Positions 1 to 8,673 of a DNA stretch of 64,000 bases are shown one piece after another. The stretch spans positions 1,748 through 65,747 of the forward strand of contig JARHVB010000082.1 of the NCBI GenBank assembly GCA_029222685.1. The letters run 5' to 3'. The position numbers were made by a program, and so were the translations under genes. The first letter of the stretch is position 1; every line of letters begins with the position of its first letter. The stretch is from Terripilifer ovatus. Its GTDB lineage: Bacteria > Pseudomonadota > Alphaproteobacteria > Rhizobiales > Beijerinckiaceae. The notes beneath the pieces were generated by a model. The model was not told the origin of the DNA. It ran no database searches and saw only the letters and a list, made by a program, of their open reading frames with translations.

Positions 1-837
1 CGAGCCGAAGTTCTCCGCGTCGACGCCGAAGCGCGCATCGATCGTGCTGTTGGCGGTCACGTCGATGTTGCCGGACGAGCCGGCGTTGAGGATCGCCGCG
101 ACAATGCCGGCATTGCCCGCCTTGACGGCGCCGTTCGCCACAACCGTCACATTGCCGGTCAGCGACTGCGCCTGCACGTCGATGCCGTCCTTGCCGGCCG
201 TCAGCGCCGTCACCGCACCCGTCGTCACGCTGATCGTCCCGCCGGCGGCGGTGTCGCGCACCGTGATGCCTTCGCCGTTCGCCGCGGTCACGGGACCACT
301 GATCGTGATAGTTGTCGTACCCGCACCGGTCTGATTCACGTCGAAGGCATTGCCATTGCCGTTGTTGACGATGCTGCCACCCGTGTAGATGACCGGGCCG
401 CCGGCGGTCGTGAGGCTGAGCGCTGCCGTGCCTTTTTCGGTCGGGGTATTGCCGGCATCGACGCTGATCGTGCCGCTGTTGTTGACCGTGACGCCACCGT
501 TACTGGTGTTGTCCAATGCAAGGCCGTTCCCACTGACCGTCGCGCCCGGATCTATATTGATGATGATCGGCGTTGCGATCGGACCTGAATATGCCCGGTC
601 GTTCGGGGGATTGACCGGATACAGCGTGTCCGTCGTCGAGGTGGCCCCGCTGCACGTAATGGTTACGCCGCCGACCACGCAGGCCGCCTGCGCGTCTATC
701 GAAAAGAAAAGGGTCGAGCCTGCGATGGCGACGAGGCCAACCGCGGACCGCAGCGCAAACCGGCTGGTTCCGCAAAGAAAACCTTCGCGCAAGTGGCCTA
801 TCGAGCCGGTGCCCGTCGAAACAGCATGACGTTCCAT
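1..837 (-). CDS. Autotransporter-like surface protein, N-terminal fragment
   Basis: The frame is open from an ATG at 837 to the window edge, giving 279 residues with no stop, so the C-terminus lies outside. Residues 1-51 look like an extended signal peptide: a charged start, then a hydrophobic run ending SIDAQA before ACVVGG. The rest is rich in Gly, Thr, Asn, Val and Ala, with recurring short beta-strand units such as VTVNNSGTISV and NVTVVANGAV. This is the pattern of a beta-helical passenger domain of type V secreted proteins. The beta-barrel itself is not in view, so the autotransporter call is inference from the passenger. Export across both membranes to the cell surface is expected. Confidence 0.75.
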   Translation of the reverse strand, partial: MERHAVSTGTGSIGHLREGFLCGTSRFALRSAVGLVAIAGSTLFFSIDAQAACVVGGVTITCSGATSTTDTLYPVNPPNDRAYSGPIATPIIINIDPGATVSGNGLALDNTSNGGVTVNNSGTISVDAGNTPTEKGTAALSLTTAGGPVIYTGGSIVNNGNGNAFDVNQTGAGTTTITISGPVTAANGEGITVRDTAAGGTISVTTGAVTALTAGKDGIDVQAQSLTGNVTVVANGAVKAGNAGIVAAILNAGSSGNIDVTANSTIDARFGVDAENFGS

Positions 838-1364
838 AATTGCCCCAACCCCTAGATTAAAACTAATTGCCCTATTCCGGCAGGGTACAAATCAACGATC
901 ACGTGGACTTAACAATCCCGCAAGTTTCTCAACTTCTGCGTCGGAGTCAACGATTTAAGGGCCGGCTTCGCTCGAAACGACGATGCACAATCGGGATCGA
1001 AAAGTGGATCTTCCCAATCGCATCCCGACATTTCCTGCAAGAACAAACACCTGTTCAAGCAGTGTCCTCCGACCATCCGCAAGGCAGCGACGCATCGGAA
1101 CCTCCTGGCATAAGCAAGCAGAAATCGGACGGTCGGCATATGCCGAATATGTGTCCTTTTTCGCCAGGATGATGATAAATATACAACACGTCTAAGGCAA
1201 TTGGCCGTTGCGCCAGCGTGGGTTTGCCACTCGGCCGACCTGCATCATATCCGATCGGAGGCTAATTTAGTCGTACTACGATTCAATATAAAGCCTTGAC
1301 CAGCGCGCCGCTCAAGGCGGCGCGGCCGATCCACATCGACACCACAATAAATCGCGGCGGCCGA
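838..1364. other. Intergenic region without a recognisable gene
   Basis: This gap of about 530 bases is visibly richer in A and T than its surroundings. The short open frames in it (for example 867-1172 on +) have no recognisable domain, no clear ribosome site and unusual composition. It presumably carries the promoter of the leftward autotransporter gene. I see no convincing terminator or RNA gene. Confidence 0.6.
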
Positions 1365-2396
1365 TCAGGAGAGCATATCGCGGACGAGCGGAATCACCTG
1401 GCGGCCGTAGAGCTCGATGCTGCGCATAAGCTTTTCATGCGATAGCGGCCCGGCGCTGTACTTCATATCGAACCGCGCGATCCCAAGCGCCTTGGCGGTC
1501 GTGGCGATCTTGCGGGCGACCGTCTCGGGCGAGCCCACATAGAGAGAGCCGTGGGTGGCCTCCCGGTCGAACTCTCCGCGCCCCATGGGCGGCCAGCCGC
1601 GCTCGGCGCCGATGCGGTCGCGCATCCTCTTGTAGTCGGGCCAGAGCTCTTCGCGCGCCTGCTCGTCTGTGTCGGCGACATAGCCGGGCGAATGAACGCC
1701 GATCTCACGCACGGGCCTGCCGAGTTGCTGGAACGCGCGATGGTAGAGGTCGACGAACGGCCTGAAGCGCTCGGGCTCGCCGCCGATGATCGCCAGCATC
1801 AGCGGCAGGTCGTAGTGCGCCGCGCGGACGACGGATTGCGGGCTGCCGCCGACCCCGATCCAGGTTTTCAGAGAGCCGGTCTCGATGGGGGGAAACACGC
1901 GCTGATTGGTGAGCGGCGGGCGCACGGTTCCGCGCCATGTCACGGGCTCGGGCTTGATGAGGGCGGCGAACAGATCGAGTTTTTCCTCGAACAGTTTCTC
2001 GTACTGGCTGAGCTCGTACCCGAACAGCGGAAAGGACTCGGTGAACGAGCCGCGGCCGAGAATGACTTCCGCCCGTCCGCCCGACACGGCATCGAGCGTT
2101 GCGAATCTCTGAAACACACGCACCGGCTCATCGGAGCTCAACACGGTCACGGCCGTACCGAGCCTGATGCGCCGTGTGCGCCCGGCGATCGCGGCCAGCA
2201 CCACTTCCGGCGCGGAGACGGCGAAATCGGCGCGGTGATGCTCGCCGACACCGAAGAAATCCACCCCCAGTTCATCGGCCAGGACCGCCTCATCGACGAC
2301 ATTGCGGATGACCTGCGCGTGGGGCAGAAGCTCACCACCCGCGCCGGCCGTGACATCGCCGAACGTATCCACTCCGAGTTCAAGGATCTGAGCCAT
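1365..2396 (-). CDS. LLM-class flavin-dependent oxidoreductase
   Basis: A 343-residue luciferase-like monooxygenase-family protein. Family signs are the N-terminal ELGVDTFGDV strand, the GVGEHH segment near residue 50, RLGTAVTVLSSDEPVRVFQRFATLD, and the conserved GRGSF turn followed by a C-terminal region including GSPETVARKI. Members use reduced flavin (FMN or F420) to oxidise small organic substrates in the cytoplasm. It stands alone between the autotransporter and the IalB gene, so context gives no substrate. Full family length; start is the ATG at 2396. Confidence 0.88.
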   Translation of the reverse strand: MAQILELGVDTFGDVTAGAGGELLPHAQVIRNVVDEAVLADELGVDFFGVGEHHRADFAVSAPEVVLAAIAGRTRRIRLGTAVTVLSSDEPVRVFQRFATLDAVSGGRAEVILGRGSFTESFPLFGYELSQYEKLFEEKLDLFAALIKPEPVTWRGTVRPPLTNQRVFPPIETGSLKTWIGVGGSPQSVVRAAHYDLPLMLAIIGGEPERFRPFVDLYHRAFQQLGRPVREIGVHSPGYVADTDEQAREELWPDYKRMRDRIGAERGWPPMGRGEFDREATHGSLYVGSPETVARKIATTAKALGIARFDMKYSAGPLSHEKLMRSIELYGRQVIPLVRDMLS

Positions 2397-2594
2397 GGAA
2401 ATCTCGATTCATATTTGTCCAAGCGGTGTCGCTGCCGGGGTGACACGCGGCACTGGCGGGATGGAATTGTCGGATGGTCGAACGGCAGGCCGGCCCCCAT
2501 ATAGGGTTGGCTGGGCTGGAATAAAATAGGGGAGGAAACCGGGTCGACCGGCCCATGTGTTTCAACGTCCGCTTCGCACCGGGCCGCGCGGGCG

Positions 2595-3230
2595 TCAGTT
2601 ATCGAGTTGAGCGATCCGGTTGGTCGCCGCGGCAAAGCCCTTCAGCGATACCTTGAACACCACCGGCTCGTTGTTGGAGAGGCTGAGCGAAGCGATGGTC
2701 AGGTTTTGCGCCTTGCGCAGGCTGTCGAGCGCTGCCGCCGGCAGCGACACGGCGGCGATGCAACCCTGCGCCGCGCAGGCCGAGAACCGCAAGCCCTGGC
2801 CGAATGTCTTGTCGTCGAGCTTCATGATCGCGCCGGCATCGAGCTTCACGCCCAACGGCATGAGGACCGTTCCCTCGGCACGGCCGTTCCTCGGCGCGTC
2901 GAGTTCGATCGCAAAGACACGCCGCCCGGTCTGGCTGTTGCCCTGCGCCTGCGACAGCCGGCAGACCTTGCGGCCGTCCGCGAGGCGGCAATCGACCGTC
3001 CAGTCTTCGTAGACTTCGTTGATGGCGGAGGCGCCGTTCGGCAGGCTTGCGACCGCCGCCGTCGCCGGCTGTGTGCCCGGCATGGTGGCGCGGCGCAATT
3101 GCTCCATCGCGGCGGCCGTATCTTCAGCCGAGGGCTCCGGCGCTTGCGGGCCGGCTTGCGCTACGGCGTGGGTCGTCGCGCAAGAAAGCAAAAGAACGGA
3201 AATCAGAATCGAACGTGACGGGCGCAGCAT
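2595..3230 (-). CDS. Invasion-associated locus B (IalB) family protein
   Basis: A 211-residue exported protein. Residues 1-25 form a signal peptide ending near AVAQA. The mature part has the IalB pattern: YEDWTVDCR, then a cysteine-containing KVCRLSQ, then LMPLGVKLDAG, FSACAAQGC and a C-terminal strand PVVFKVSLKGF. IalB proteins are periplasmic proteins, first described in Bartonella and common in Hyphomicrobiales; in free-living relatives their role is unknown. It lies 57 bases downstream of irr on the same strand and could be cotranscribed with it. Confidence 0.85.
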   Translation of the reverse strand: MLRPSRSILISVLLLSCATTHAVAQAGPQAPEPSAEDTAAAMEQLRRATMPGTQPATAAVASLPNGASAINEVYEDWTVDCRLADGRKVCRLSQAQGNSQTGRRVFAIELDAPRNGRAEGTVLMPLGVKLDAGAIMKLDDKTFGQGLRFSACAAQGCIAAVSLPAAALDSLRKAQNLTIASLSLSNNEPVVFKVSLKGFAAATNRIAQLDN

Positions 3231-3286
3231 TGTTCAAGGACCAAACTTAAAACTCAAACCTGGAAACAATGCAGGCGCGCTTCCAT

Positions 3287-3781
3287 TCAGAGATCGGCGG
3301 CTTTCTTGAGACGGATGATGACATCGACGCCAACGACAATCATGCCCTCCGGCGACGCCGGCAAATTCAATTGCGGCAGCATCGCCTCGGGGATGTCGAA
3401 CAGTTCGTCCTTCTCCTCGACATAGTAATGATAGTGCGGCCCGGTGTTGGTGTCGTACCAGGCTTTCGAGCCGAACAGCGCGACTTCGCGCAAGAGGCCG
3501 GCTTCGGTGAACTGATGAAGCGTGTTGTAGACGGTCGCCAGCGACATGTTCATGCGCGCGGCCGATGCTTCGGCATGCAGCGTTTCGGCGGTCAGATGGC
3601 GGTCGCCCTTGCCGAACAGCAGCCAGCCCAGAGCCAGGCGCTGGCGCGTCGGACGCAGCCCGGCGCGGCGCAGTTTCTCGCCGATCATGCGCGGCACGCA
3701 GGCAGCTCCGCGCGCGGTTCTGTCTTCACCGGCAGATCCTTGGCCGGCAAGTCTCATCCTGTTGAAGTCGTGCTGCAGCAT
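3287..3781 (-). CDS. irr: Fur-family transcriptional regulator, Irr type
   Basis: A 164-residue Fur-family protein. The segment RRAGLRPTRQRLALGWLLFG and the helix MSLATVYNTLHQF (about residues 38-90) are the winged-helix domain in its Irr form. HYHYY at residues 116-120 matches the histidine-rich haem-binding motif of Irr. Irr controls iron and haem genes in rhizobia and relatives and responds to haem availability. The N-terminal Cys-Pro haem regulatory motif of Bradyrhizobium Irr is absent; only Cys28 is nearby, followed by Val-Pro. Start is ATG 3781; a GTG directly before it at 3784 is possible. Confidence 0.87.
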   Translation of the reverse strand: MLQHDFNRMRLAGQGSAGEDRTARGAACVPRMIGEKLRRAGLRPTRQRLALGWLLFGKGDRHLTAETLHAEASAARMNMSLATVYNTLHQFTEAGLLREVALFGSKAWYDTNTGPHYHYYVEEKDELFDIPEAMLPQLNLPASPEGMIVVGVDVIIRLKKAADL

Positions 3782-3784
3782 CAC

Positions 3785-4288
3785 ACACCTACTAACTTTG
3801 GACCGTCTGCGTTGATCGCCTGTCGCTGAACGATGTTCCTTTTGTTAGCAACAGCCCGAGCAGCGTGTCCAGCCTTGCAAGGTCAAACCGGGCATGGTGA
3901 CGAAATAAAATCGTCTTGTTTTAGAATGCTTAAAGACTACCTGCCTCTAAACAGGCATTCCGGCGTCGCAGCTTCTATTGGTTCCAAACTGGGCGCTGCA
4001 CGCCGCCTTCTCGAGGCGATGTCGAAGGCCCTGCCACAAGAAATGCGTCTGCACAAAATCTGCATAAGATTCCTCAGATTCTGAACAGCCGGAGCAAACG
4101 CTTTGCCAGGTCGCCATGCATTGCTGGCGCATGGCGACCATCCACACCCTCCCGTTTCGGACACCGCCGCTGCCACGGCGGCTGCTGAACGACGGCTGGT
4201 GGCTGGACGCGCCTGACGCCCGCGCCCGCGATGTCGCCAATTCCCGCCCGAGCCTGCGTGCTCCTCAATCCCCAGAGATGGACACCAC
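3785..4288. other. Intergenic region between irr and the DUF4173 gene
   Basis: About 500 bases between divergent genes. I find no believable coding frame; those that exist (3833-4084 +, 3937-4455 -) have no domain or family look. It should carry the irr promoter and the promoter of the rightward gene. An imperfect dyad resembling the iron control element lies at 3919-3936. Confidence 0.55.
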
Positions 4289-5845
4289 ATGTCGATTCCG
4301 ATCACGGCCGATCTCGATACGCCCGCCGCGCAACCGCAGTTCACGCGATTAGTCTGCGTTGCCGGTTGCGTGGCATTGTCCGACTGGCTGTTCCATGGCT
4401 GGCGGATCGGCGTTTCGCTGGCAATATTTCTGGCCGCGCTCGGCATCGTCGCCATCGCCAGCAGCCGGATCTACGCAGCGCGCACCACTCAAATCTCCCT
4501 CGGTATTGTCTTCGCGGCCGTCATCATTGCGCTGATCGAGGATATCAGCCCCCTGTCGACAGTCCTGGGTGGGTTCGGAGCGCTCTTCTTCATCATCGCC
4601 ATGACGGCACCCGAGCCGGCAAGCTGGCAACAGCGACTGTTTGAGGTTATCGCTGCCCCGTTTCGCGGTTATTTCCAGATGATCGTCGATGTGCTTGCTC
4701 TCGCAGCACAGGCGCAACGCAAGATCGCGCCGTCGCTCGGCATGGCCTCGCTCATCGCCTGGATCGTTCCGCTGAGCTTGTTCGTGATCTTTCTGAGCCT
4801 GTTCGCTTCGGCAAATCCGCTGATCGAACGGGCGATCGGTCAAATCGACCTTCTCGTTCTCTTCCGCTATTTCGATCCGTGGCGCACGGCTTTCTGGATC
4901 ATCATGGCCGGCGCCATCTGGGCCCTGATGCGGCGGCGCATCAAGCTTCGCTCCAAACCCGGATCCATGGTCGGGCCCGGCAGCACCGTCAGCGCCGATG
5001 ACGGCGAGCTGGAAGGCAAGCCGGCCAACTTGACGACCGACCTGGATTATCTCTTCGGCGAAAAGGCGATGGCGCGTTCGCTGATCCTCTTCAATGCGCT
5101 CTTCCTGCTGCAGACCTGGCTCGACGTCACCTATCTGTGGGGCGGCGCGAGCCTGCCCGACGGCATGTCCCCTGCGGAATATGCCCATCGAGGTGCTTAT
5201 CCGCTTATCGTCACGGCGCTGCTCGCCGCAGGCTTCGTGCTGATTGCGATGCGCCCCAACGGGCCGGCGAAGAGCTCGCGCTTGATCCGCCCGTTGGTTC
5301 TCGCCTGGACCGGACAGAACGTCGTCCTCGTCATCTCGTCCATTCTGCGGCTCGATCTTTATGTCGCGACGTTCTCGCTCACCTATCTGCGGCTTGCCGC
5401 CCTTATCTGGATGGTGCTGGTGGCGATCGGCCTGCTGCTGATCTTTCTTCAGATCCTGCTGCGCAAATCCAATTCCTGGCTGCTCAGCGCCAATGCGGCG
5501 AGCCTGGCCCTGGTTCTGTACGGCTGCTGTTTCATCAATGCGCCGCTGCTCATCGCGGCCTACAACATCGAGCACAGCCGCGAGATCACCGGCAAAGGAG
5601 CCCAACTCGATCTGGCCTATCTCCACTGCCTTGGCCAGGAGGCCCTGCCGGCCATCGAAGCGCGCGCCGCGGAACTGCCGAAGCTTCGCGATATGGCGTT
5701 CCGGATCAGACTAAATCTGAGGTCGGAGGCGTTCGGGCCGCCGACGAACTGGCGCGCCTGGAGCTTTCGGTCATGGCGCTTCAACAGATATTTGGCTAAC
5801 AATACGCGGGTCCCCACGGATTCGTCCGGCGGCAGCGGGCAATAG
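4289..5845 (+). CDS. DUF4173 domain-containing membrane protein
   Basis: A 518-residue polytopic inner-membrane protein with about twelve hydrophobic segments, a cytoplasmic-looking polar stretch near residues 210-250 (RRRIKLRSKP to DLDYLFGEKA) and the segment SPAEYAHRGAYPLIVTALLA near residue 295, which I recognise from DUF4173 proteins. No enzymatic function is established for the family. The stop at 5843-5845 is 8 bases before the response regulator start, so it is probably the first gene of an operon with the two-component system. Confidence 0.8.
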   Translation: MSIPITADLDTPAAQPQFTRLVCVAGCVALSDWLFHGWRIGVSLAIFLAALGIVAIASSRIYAARTTQISLGIVFAAVIIALIEDISPLSTVLGGFGALFFIIAMTAPEPASWQQRLFEVIAAPFRGYFQMIVDVLALAAQAQRKIAPSLGMASLIAWIVPLSLFVIFLSLFASANPLIERAIGQIDLLVLFRYFDPWRTAFWIIMAGAIWALMRRRIKLRSKPGSMVGPGSTVSADDGELEGKPANLTTDLDYLFGEKAMARSLILFNALFLLQTWLDVTYLWGGASLPDGMSPAEYAHRGAYPLIVTALLAAGFVLIAMRPNGPAKSSRLIRPLVLAWTGQNVVLVISSILRLDLYVATFSLTYLRLAALIWMVLVAIGLLLIFLQILLRKSNSWLLSANAASLALVLYGCCFINAPLLIAAYNIEHSREITGKGAQLDLAYLHCLGQEALPAIEARAAELPKLRDMAFRIRLNLRSEAFGPPTNWRAWSFRSWRFNRYLANNTRVPTDSSGGSGQ

Positions 5846-5853
5846 GCGCGATC

Positions 5854-6552
5854 GTGGCTCACTCCATTCTTGTCGTAGACGATGACCCGCATATTCTCGA
5901 TGTCGTGCGCTTCGCGTTTGAAAAGGCCGGGATGAGCATCTGCATCGCCCGCGACGGGGCGGAGGCCTTGCGGCAGTTCGATGCGAAGGCGCACGATCTC
6001 GTCGTCCTTGACATCGGCATGCCGGAGATGGACGGGCTCGAAGTCTGCCGGCAGATCCGCAAATCTTCCGACACACCTATCCTGTTTCTCTCCGCCCGGG
6101 ATGAAGAGATCGATCGCATCCTCGGGCTGGAAATCGGCGGTGACGATTACGTCACCAAGCCGTTCAGCCCGCGCGAGCTTGTGGCAAGGGTCAATGCGAT
6201 CCTGCGGCGCGCGCGCAGCATGCCTGCGCCGGCCGAGGCAAGGCCGATGCGCTATGGCGGCCTGATGCTGGAGCCGGATGCGCGTGCCGTCCGCTTCGGC
6301 GACAAACCGGTGTCGCTGACGGCGATCGAATTCGAGATCCTGCGCACCTTGCTGGCGCGGCCGAGCTTCGTCTTCACCCGCGAGCAGATTCTCGACGCCG
6401 CCTATCGCGACAATATCCATGTGGCGGATCGAACCATCGACAGCCATGTGCGAAACATCCGGGCCAAGATGATGTCGGCCGGCAGTGAAACGGTGATCGA
6501 AACCGTGCATGGGATCGGTTTCCGGCTGGGACGCTGCGAGGCCTTGCGTTGA
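5854..6552 (+). CDS. OmpR-family response regulator
   Basis: A 232-residue two-domain regulator. Residues 1-120 are a receiver domain with the acidic pocket VVDDDP (residues 7-12), phosphoacceptor Asp53 in VLDIGMPEMDG and conserved Lys102 in TKPFSPREL. Residues about 135-230 are an OmpR/PhoB-type winged helix, with SLTAIEFEILRTL, the recognition helix region and a C-terminal hairpin GIGFRLG. GTG start at 5854, 8 bases after the DUF4173 gene. Its stop overlaps the kinase start by 4 bases, so the two form a cognate pair. The signal and targets are unknown. Confidence 0.93.
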   Translation: MAHSILVVDDDPHILDVVRFAFEKAGMSICIARDGAEALRQFDAKAHDLVVLDIGMPEMDGLEVCRQIRKSSDTPILFLSARDEEIDRILGLEIGGDDYVTKPFSPRELVARVNAILRRARSMPAPAEARPMRYGGLMLEPDARAVRFGDKPVSLTAIEFEILRTLLARPSFVFTREQILDAAYRDNIHVADRTIDSHVRNIRAKMMSAGSETVIETVHGIGFRLGRCEALR

Positions 6553-8189
6553 CCGACATCCCCAGGCCGAGGCTGAGCGAACGCCGCAAATGGCGGCCGA
6601 GTCTCGGGCTTGTCGTCTTCGTCGTGCTGGCCACCGTATTGGCGCTGCCGCTCTTCAGCCTGTATTTCCTCAGGATCTACGAAAACCAGCTCATCCGGCA
6701 GACCGAGGGTGAGCTCATCGCGCAGAGCGCGGCGCTTGCCGCAACCCTGCATCGCGAGATCGAGACCTCCATTCCGGAAAGCGTCCCGCTCGGCGTGAAA
6801 GTGTCGCCGCGCGTCGACGCTTCGGCCTCGCAGGCGGTGATCAACGACGAACCGTATCGGCCGATCTGGCCCGAGCTCGATCTTTCCGATGGCACGATCC
6901 TGCCGCCGCGGCCGGCGGCCCGCCCGCCCGCCTCGCTGGCCGATCCTGCCTTCGTGGCGCTCGGTGCGCGGATGATGCCGGACCTCGTGCGCACGCAAAA
7001 CCTGACGCTTGCCGGCTTCCGGCTGCTCGACCCGCATGGCAATGTGCTGGGCGGACGGGAGGAAGTCGGGCTTTCGCTTGCCCATATCGAAGAGGTCGCC
7101 GACGCGCTGCAGGGCCGTTTCCGCAGCGTGTTGCGCGCCCGCATCTCAGGCCACCGGCAGCCGCCGCTCGAATCGATCAGCCGCGGCACCAGCTTGCGCG
7201 TGTTCACGGCCGTGCCGGTGATCGTGCGCGACCAGGTGGCTGCCGTCGTCTATGCTTCGCGCACGCCGAGCAGCGTCTTCAAACATCTCTACGAGCAACG
7301 CCGGAAATTCGTCCTGGCGGCGCTTTGGATGATCCTGCCGACACTCCTGATCGGCTATGTGTTTCACCGCACCATTACCGCGCCGATGCGGGAACTGGTC
7401 GAACGCACGCGCGCTGTCGGCAGCGGCGACCGTAACGCCTTGCAGCCGCTCAAACGGCACGGCACGAAGGAGTTCGCCTCGCTGTCGCAGAGCTTTCTCG
7501 ACATGGCCGGACGGCTGAACCAGCGCTCCGATTTCATCTCGACATTCGCCACCCATGTGTCGCACGAATTGAAATCGCCGCTGACCTCGATTCAGGGCGC
7601 GGCGGAACTGCTGCGCGACGACATCGATGCGACGGCGCCGATGAGCGACAGCGACCGGCGAAAGTTCATCGACAATATCGTCGCCGATGCCGATCGCCTG
7701 ACGAAAATCTCGATCCGCCTGCGCGAATTCGCCCGCGCCGACAGCCCGCTTATCGCGGGTGTGTCCAAACTTGCTTCGCAGATTGCGGGCCTGCGCGCGG
7801 CCTTCCCCCCGCTCGAGATCCAGGCGTCGGGCGATATCGACGTTGCGGTGCATATGTCGGAGGAAAACCTGATGATCGTCCTGTCCAATCTCGCCGACAA
7901 CGCCATGCGCCATGGCGCCATGATGATCGATCTAGCTGCAGTCCGGCAGGAACCGATGCTGATCGTCACCGCGCGCGACAACGGCGAGGGCGTCTCACCG
8001 AACAACCGGTCGCGAATCTTCGATAGCTTTTTCACCACGCGGCGCGACACGGGCGGAACCGGCATGGGCCTGGCAATCGTGCGCGCGATGCTGGAGGCGC
8101 ATGGCGGTGCGATCCGCCTGCTGGATTCCGACCAGGGCGCGGCTTTCGAAATCAGCATTCCTTTGGCACCGGACGGCGCATCGTCGTGA
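6549..8189 (+). CDS. Transmembrane sensor histidine kinase
   Basis: A 546-residue kinase starting at TTG 6549 inside the stop of the response regulator gene. Transmembrane segments at about residues 20-42 and 253-272 enclose a periplasmic sensor of about 210 residues. A HAMP linker follows (TITAPMRELVERTRAVGSGD), then the dimerisation domain with phosphoacceptor His339 in VSHELKSPL, and the ATPase domain with N box SNLADNAMRHGA, G1 box DNGEG and the GTGMGLAIVR motif. It should phosphorylate the preceding regulator. The sensor domain has no sequence I can tie to a ligand. Its last 4 bases overlap the next gene. Confidence 0.92.
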   Translation: MTDIPRPRLSERRKWRPSLGLVVFVVLATVLALPLFSLYFLRIYENQLIRQTEGELIAQSAALAATLHREIETSIPESVPLGVKVSPRVDASASQAVINDEPYRPIWPELDLSDGTILPPRPAARPPASLADPAFVALGARMMPDLVRTQNLTLAGFRLLDPHGNVLGGREEVGLSLAHIEEVADALQGRFRSVLRARISGHRQPPLESISRGTSLRVFTAVPVIVRDQVAAVVYASRTPSSVFKHLYEQRRKFVLAALWMILPTLLIGYVFHRTITAPMRELVERTRAVGSGDRNALQPLKRHGTKEFASLSQSFLDMAGRLNQRSDFISTFATHVSHELKSPLTSIQGAAELLRDDIDATAPMSDSDRRKFIDNIVADADRLTKISIRLREFARADSPLIAGVSKLASQIAGLRAAFPPLEIQASGDIDVAVHMSEENLMIVLSNLADNAMRHGAMMIDLAAVRQEPMLIVTARDNGEGVSPNNRSRIFDSFFTTRRDTGGTGMGLAIVRAMLEAHGGAIRLLDSDQGAAFEISIPLAPDGASS

Positions 8190-8584
8190 CCGTGGATTGG
8201 GCGACCATCGGCCGGCGCGCCGGCCTGTGCCTTGTGGTTATCATCTGCGGCCTCGTCCTGCGCGGCTTTGGCTATCGGGTCGGCCTGCCCTTCGTCGTGG
8301 TGAAGTACGGCGGCTCCGTGCTGTGGGGCACGGCGCTGTTTCTGTTCGTCGCGATCTGCGCTTCAAGGCAACCATTGCGGAACGTTGCGTGGATTTCGAT
8401 AGCGATCGCCATATGCGTGGAGCTGTCCCGGCTCGTCCATACCCCGTGGCTCGATGCCTTTCGCCTAACCTTGCCCGGCGCCTTGCTGCTCGGCCGGATT
8501 TTCTCGCCCTGTAATATGCCGGCTTACGGCCTCGGCATCGCTCTGGGCGCCGCCTTGGCGAAGTGGCGGGACCGGCGGGTTTAA
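8186..8584 (+). CDS. DUF2809 domain-containing membrane protein
   Basis: A 132-residue protein with four hydrophobic helices and the motif LPFVVVKYGGSVLWGTALF near residues 35-52, typical of DUF2809 (small inner-membrane proteins of unknown function). The start overlaps the kinase stop, so it belongs to the two-component operon. Placement directly behind a sensor kinase suggests it is part of the stress or envelope response handled by that system, which is inference only. Confidence 0.8.
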   Translation: MTVDWATIGRRAGLCLVVIICGLVLRGFGYRVGLPFVVVKYGGSVLWGTALFLFVAICASRQPLRNVAWISIAIAICVELSRLVHTPWLDAFRLTLPGALLLGRIFSPCNMPAYGLGIALGAALAKWRDRRV

Positions 8585-8612
8585 GCCTTCCTTAGAGCCT
8601 GGCTGATAGTTC

Positions 8613-8653
8613 ACCCTCATCCGACCCTTGCTGCGCGAGGATCGGATGAGGGT
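8613..8653. repeat. Inverted repeat with 12-bp arms after the DUF2809 gene
   Basis: ACCCTCATCCGA (8613-8624) and its exact complement TCGGATGAGGGT (8642-8653) enclose a 17-base loop. It starts 29 bases after the DUF2809 stop and ends 20 bases before the GT87 start. It lacks a T-run, so it may be a palindromic intergenic repeat of the kind scattered in rhizobial genomes, a transcript-stabilising hairpin or a weak terminator. Confidence 0.6.
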
Positions 8654-8673
8654 TCTCCCACACGCGTCGCCTT

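Noticed and set aside
867..1172. Plus-strand open frame in the first intergenic region
   Set aside because: No domain, no ribosome site, and composition unlike the real genes.
4349..5626. 425-codon minus-strand frame opposite the DUF4173 gene
   Set aside because: Charged, low-complexity translation and a clear membrane protein on the other strand.
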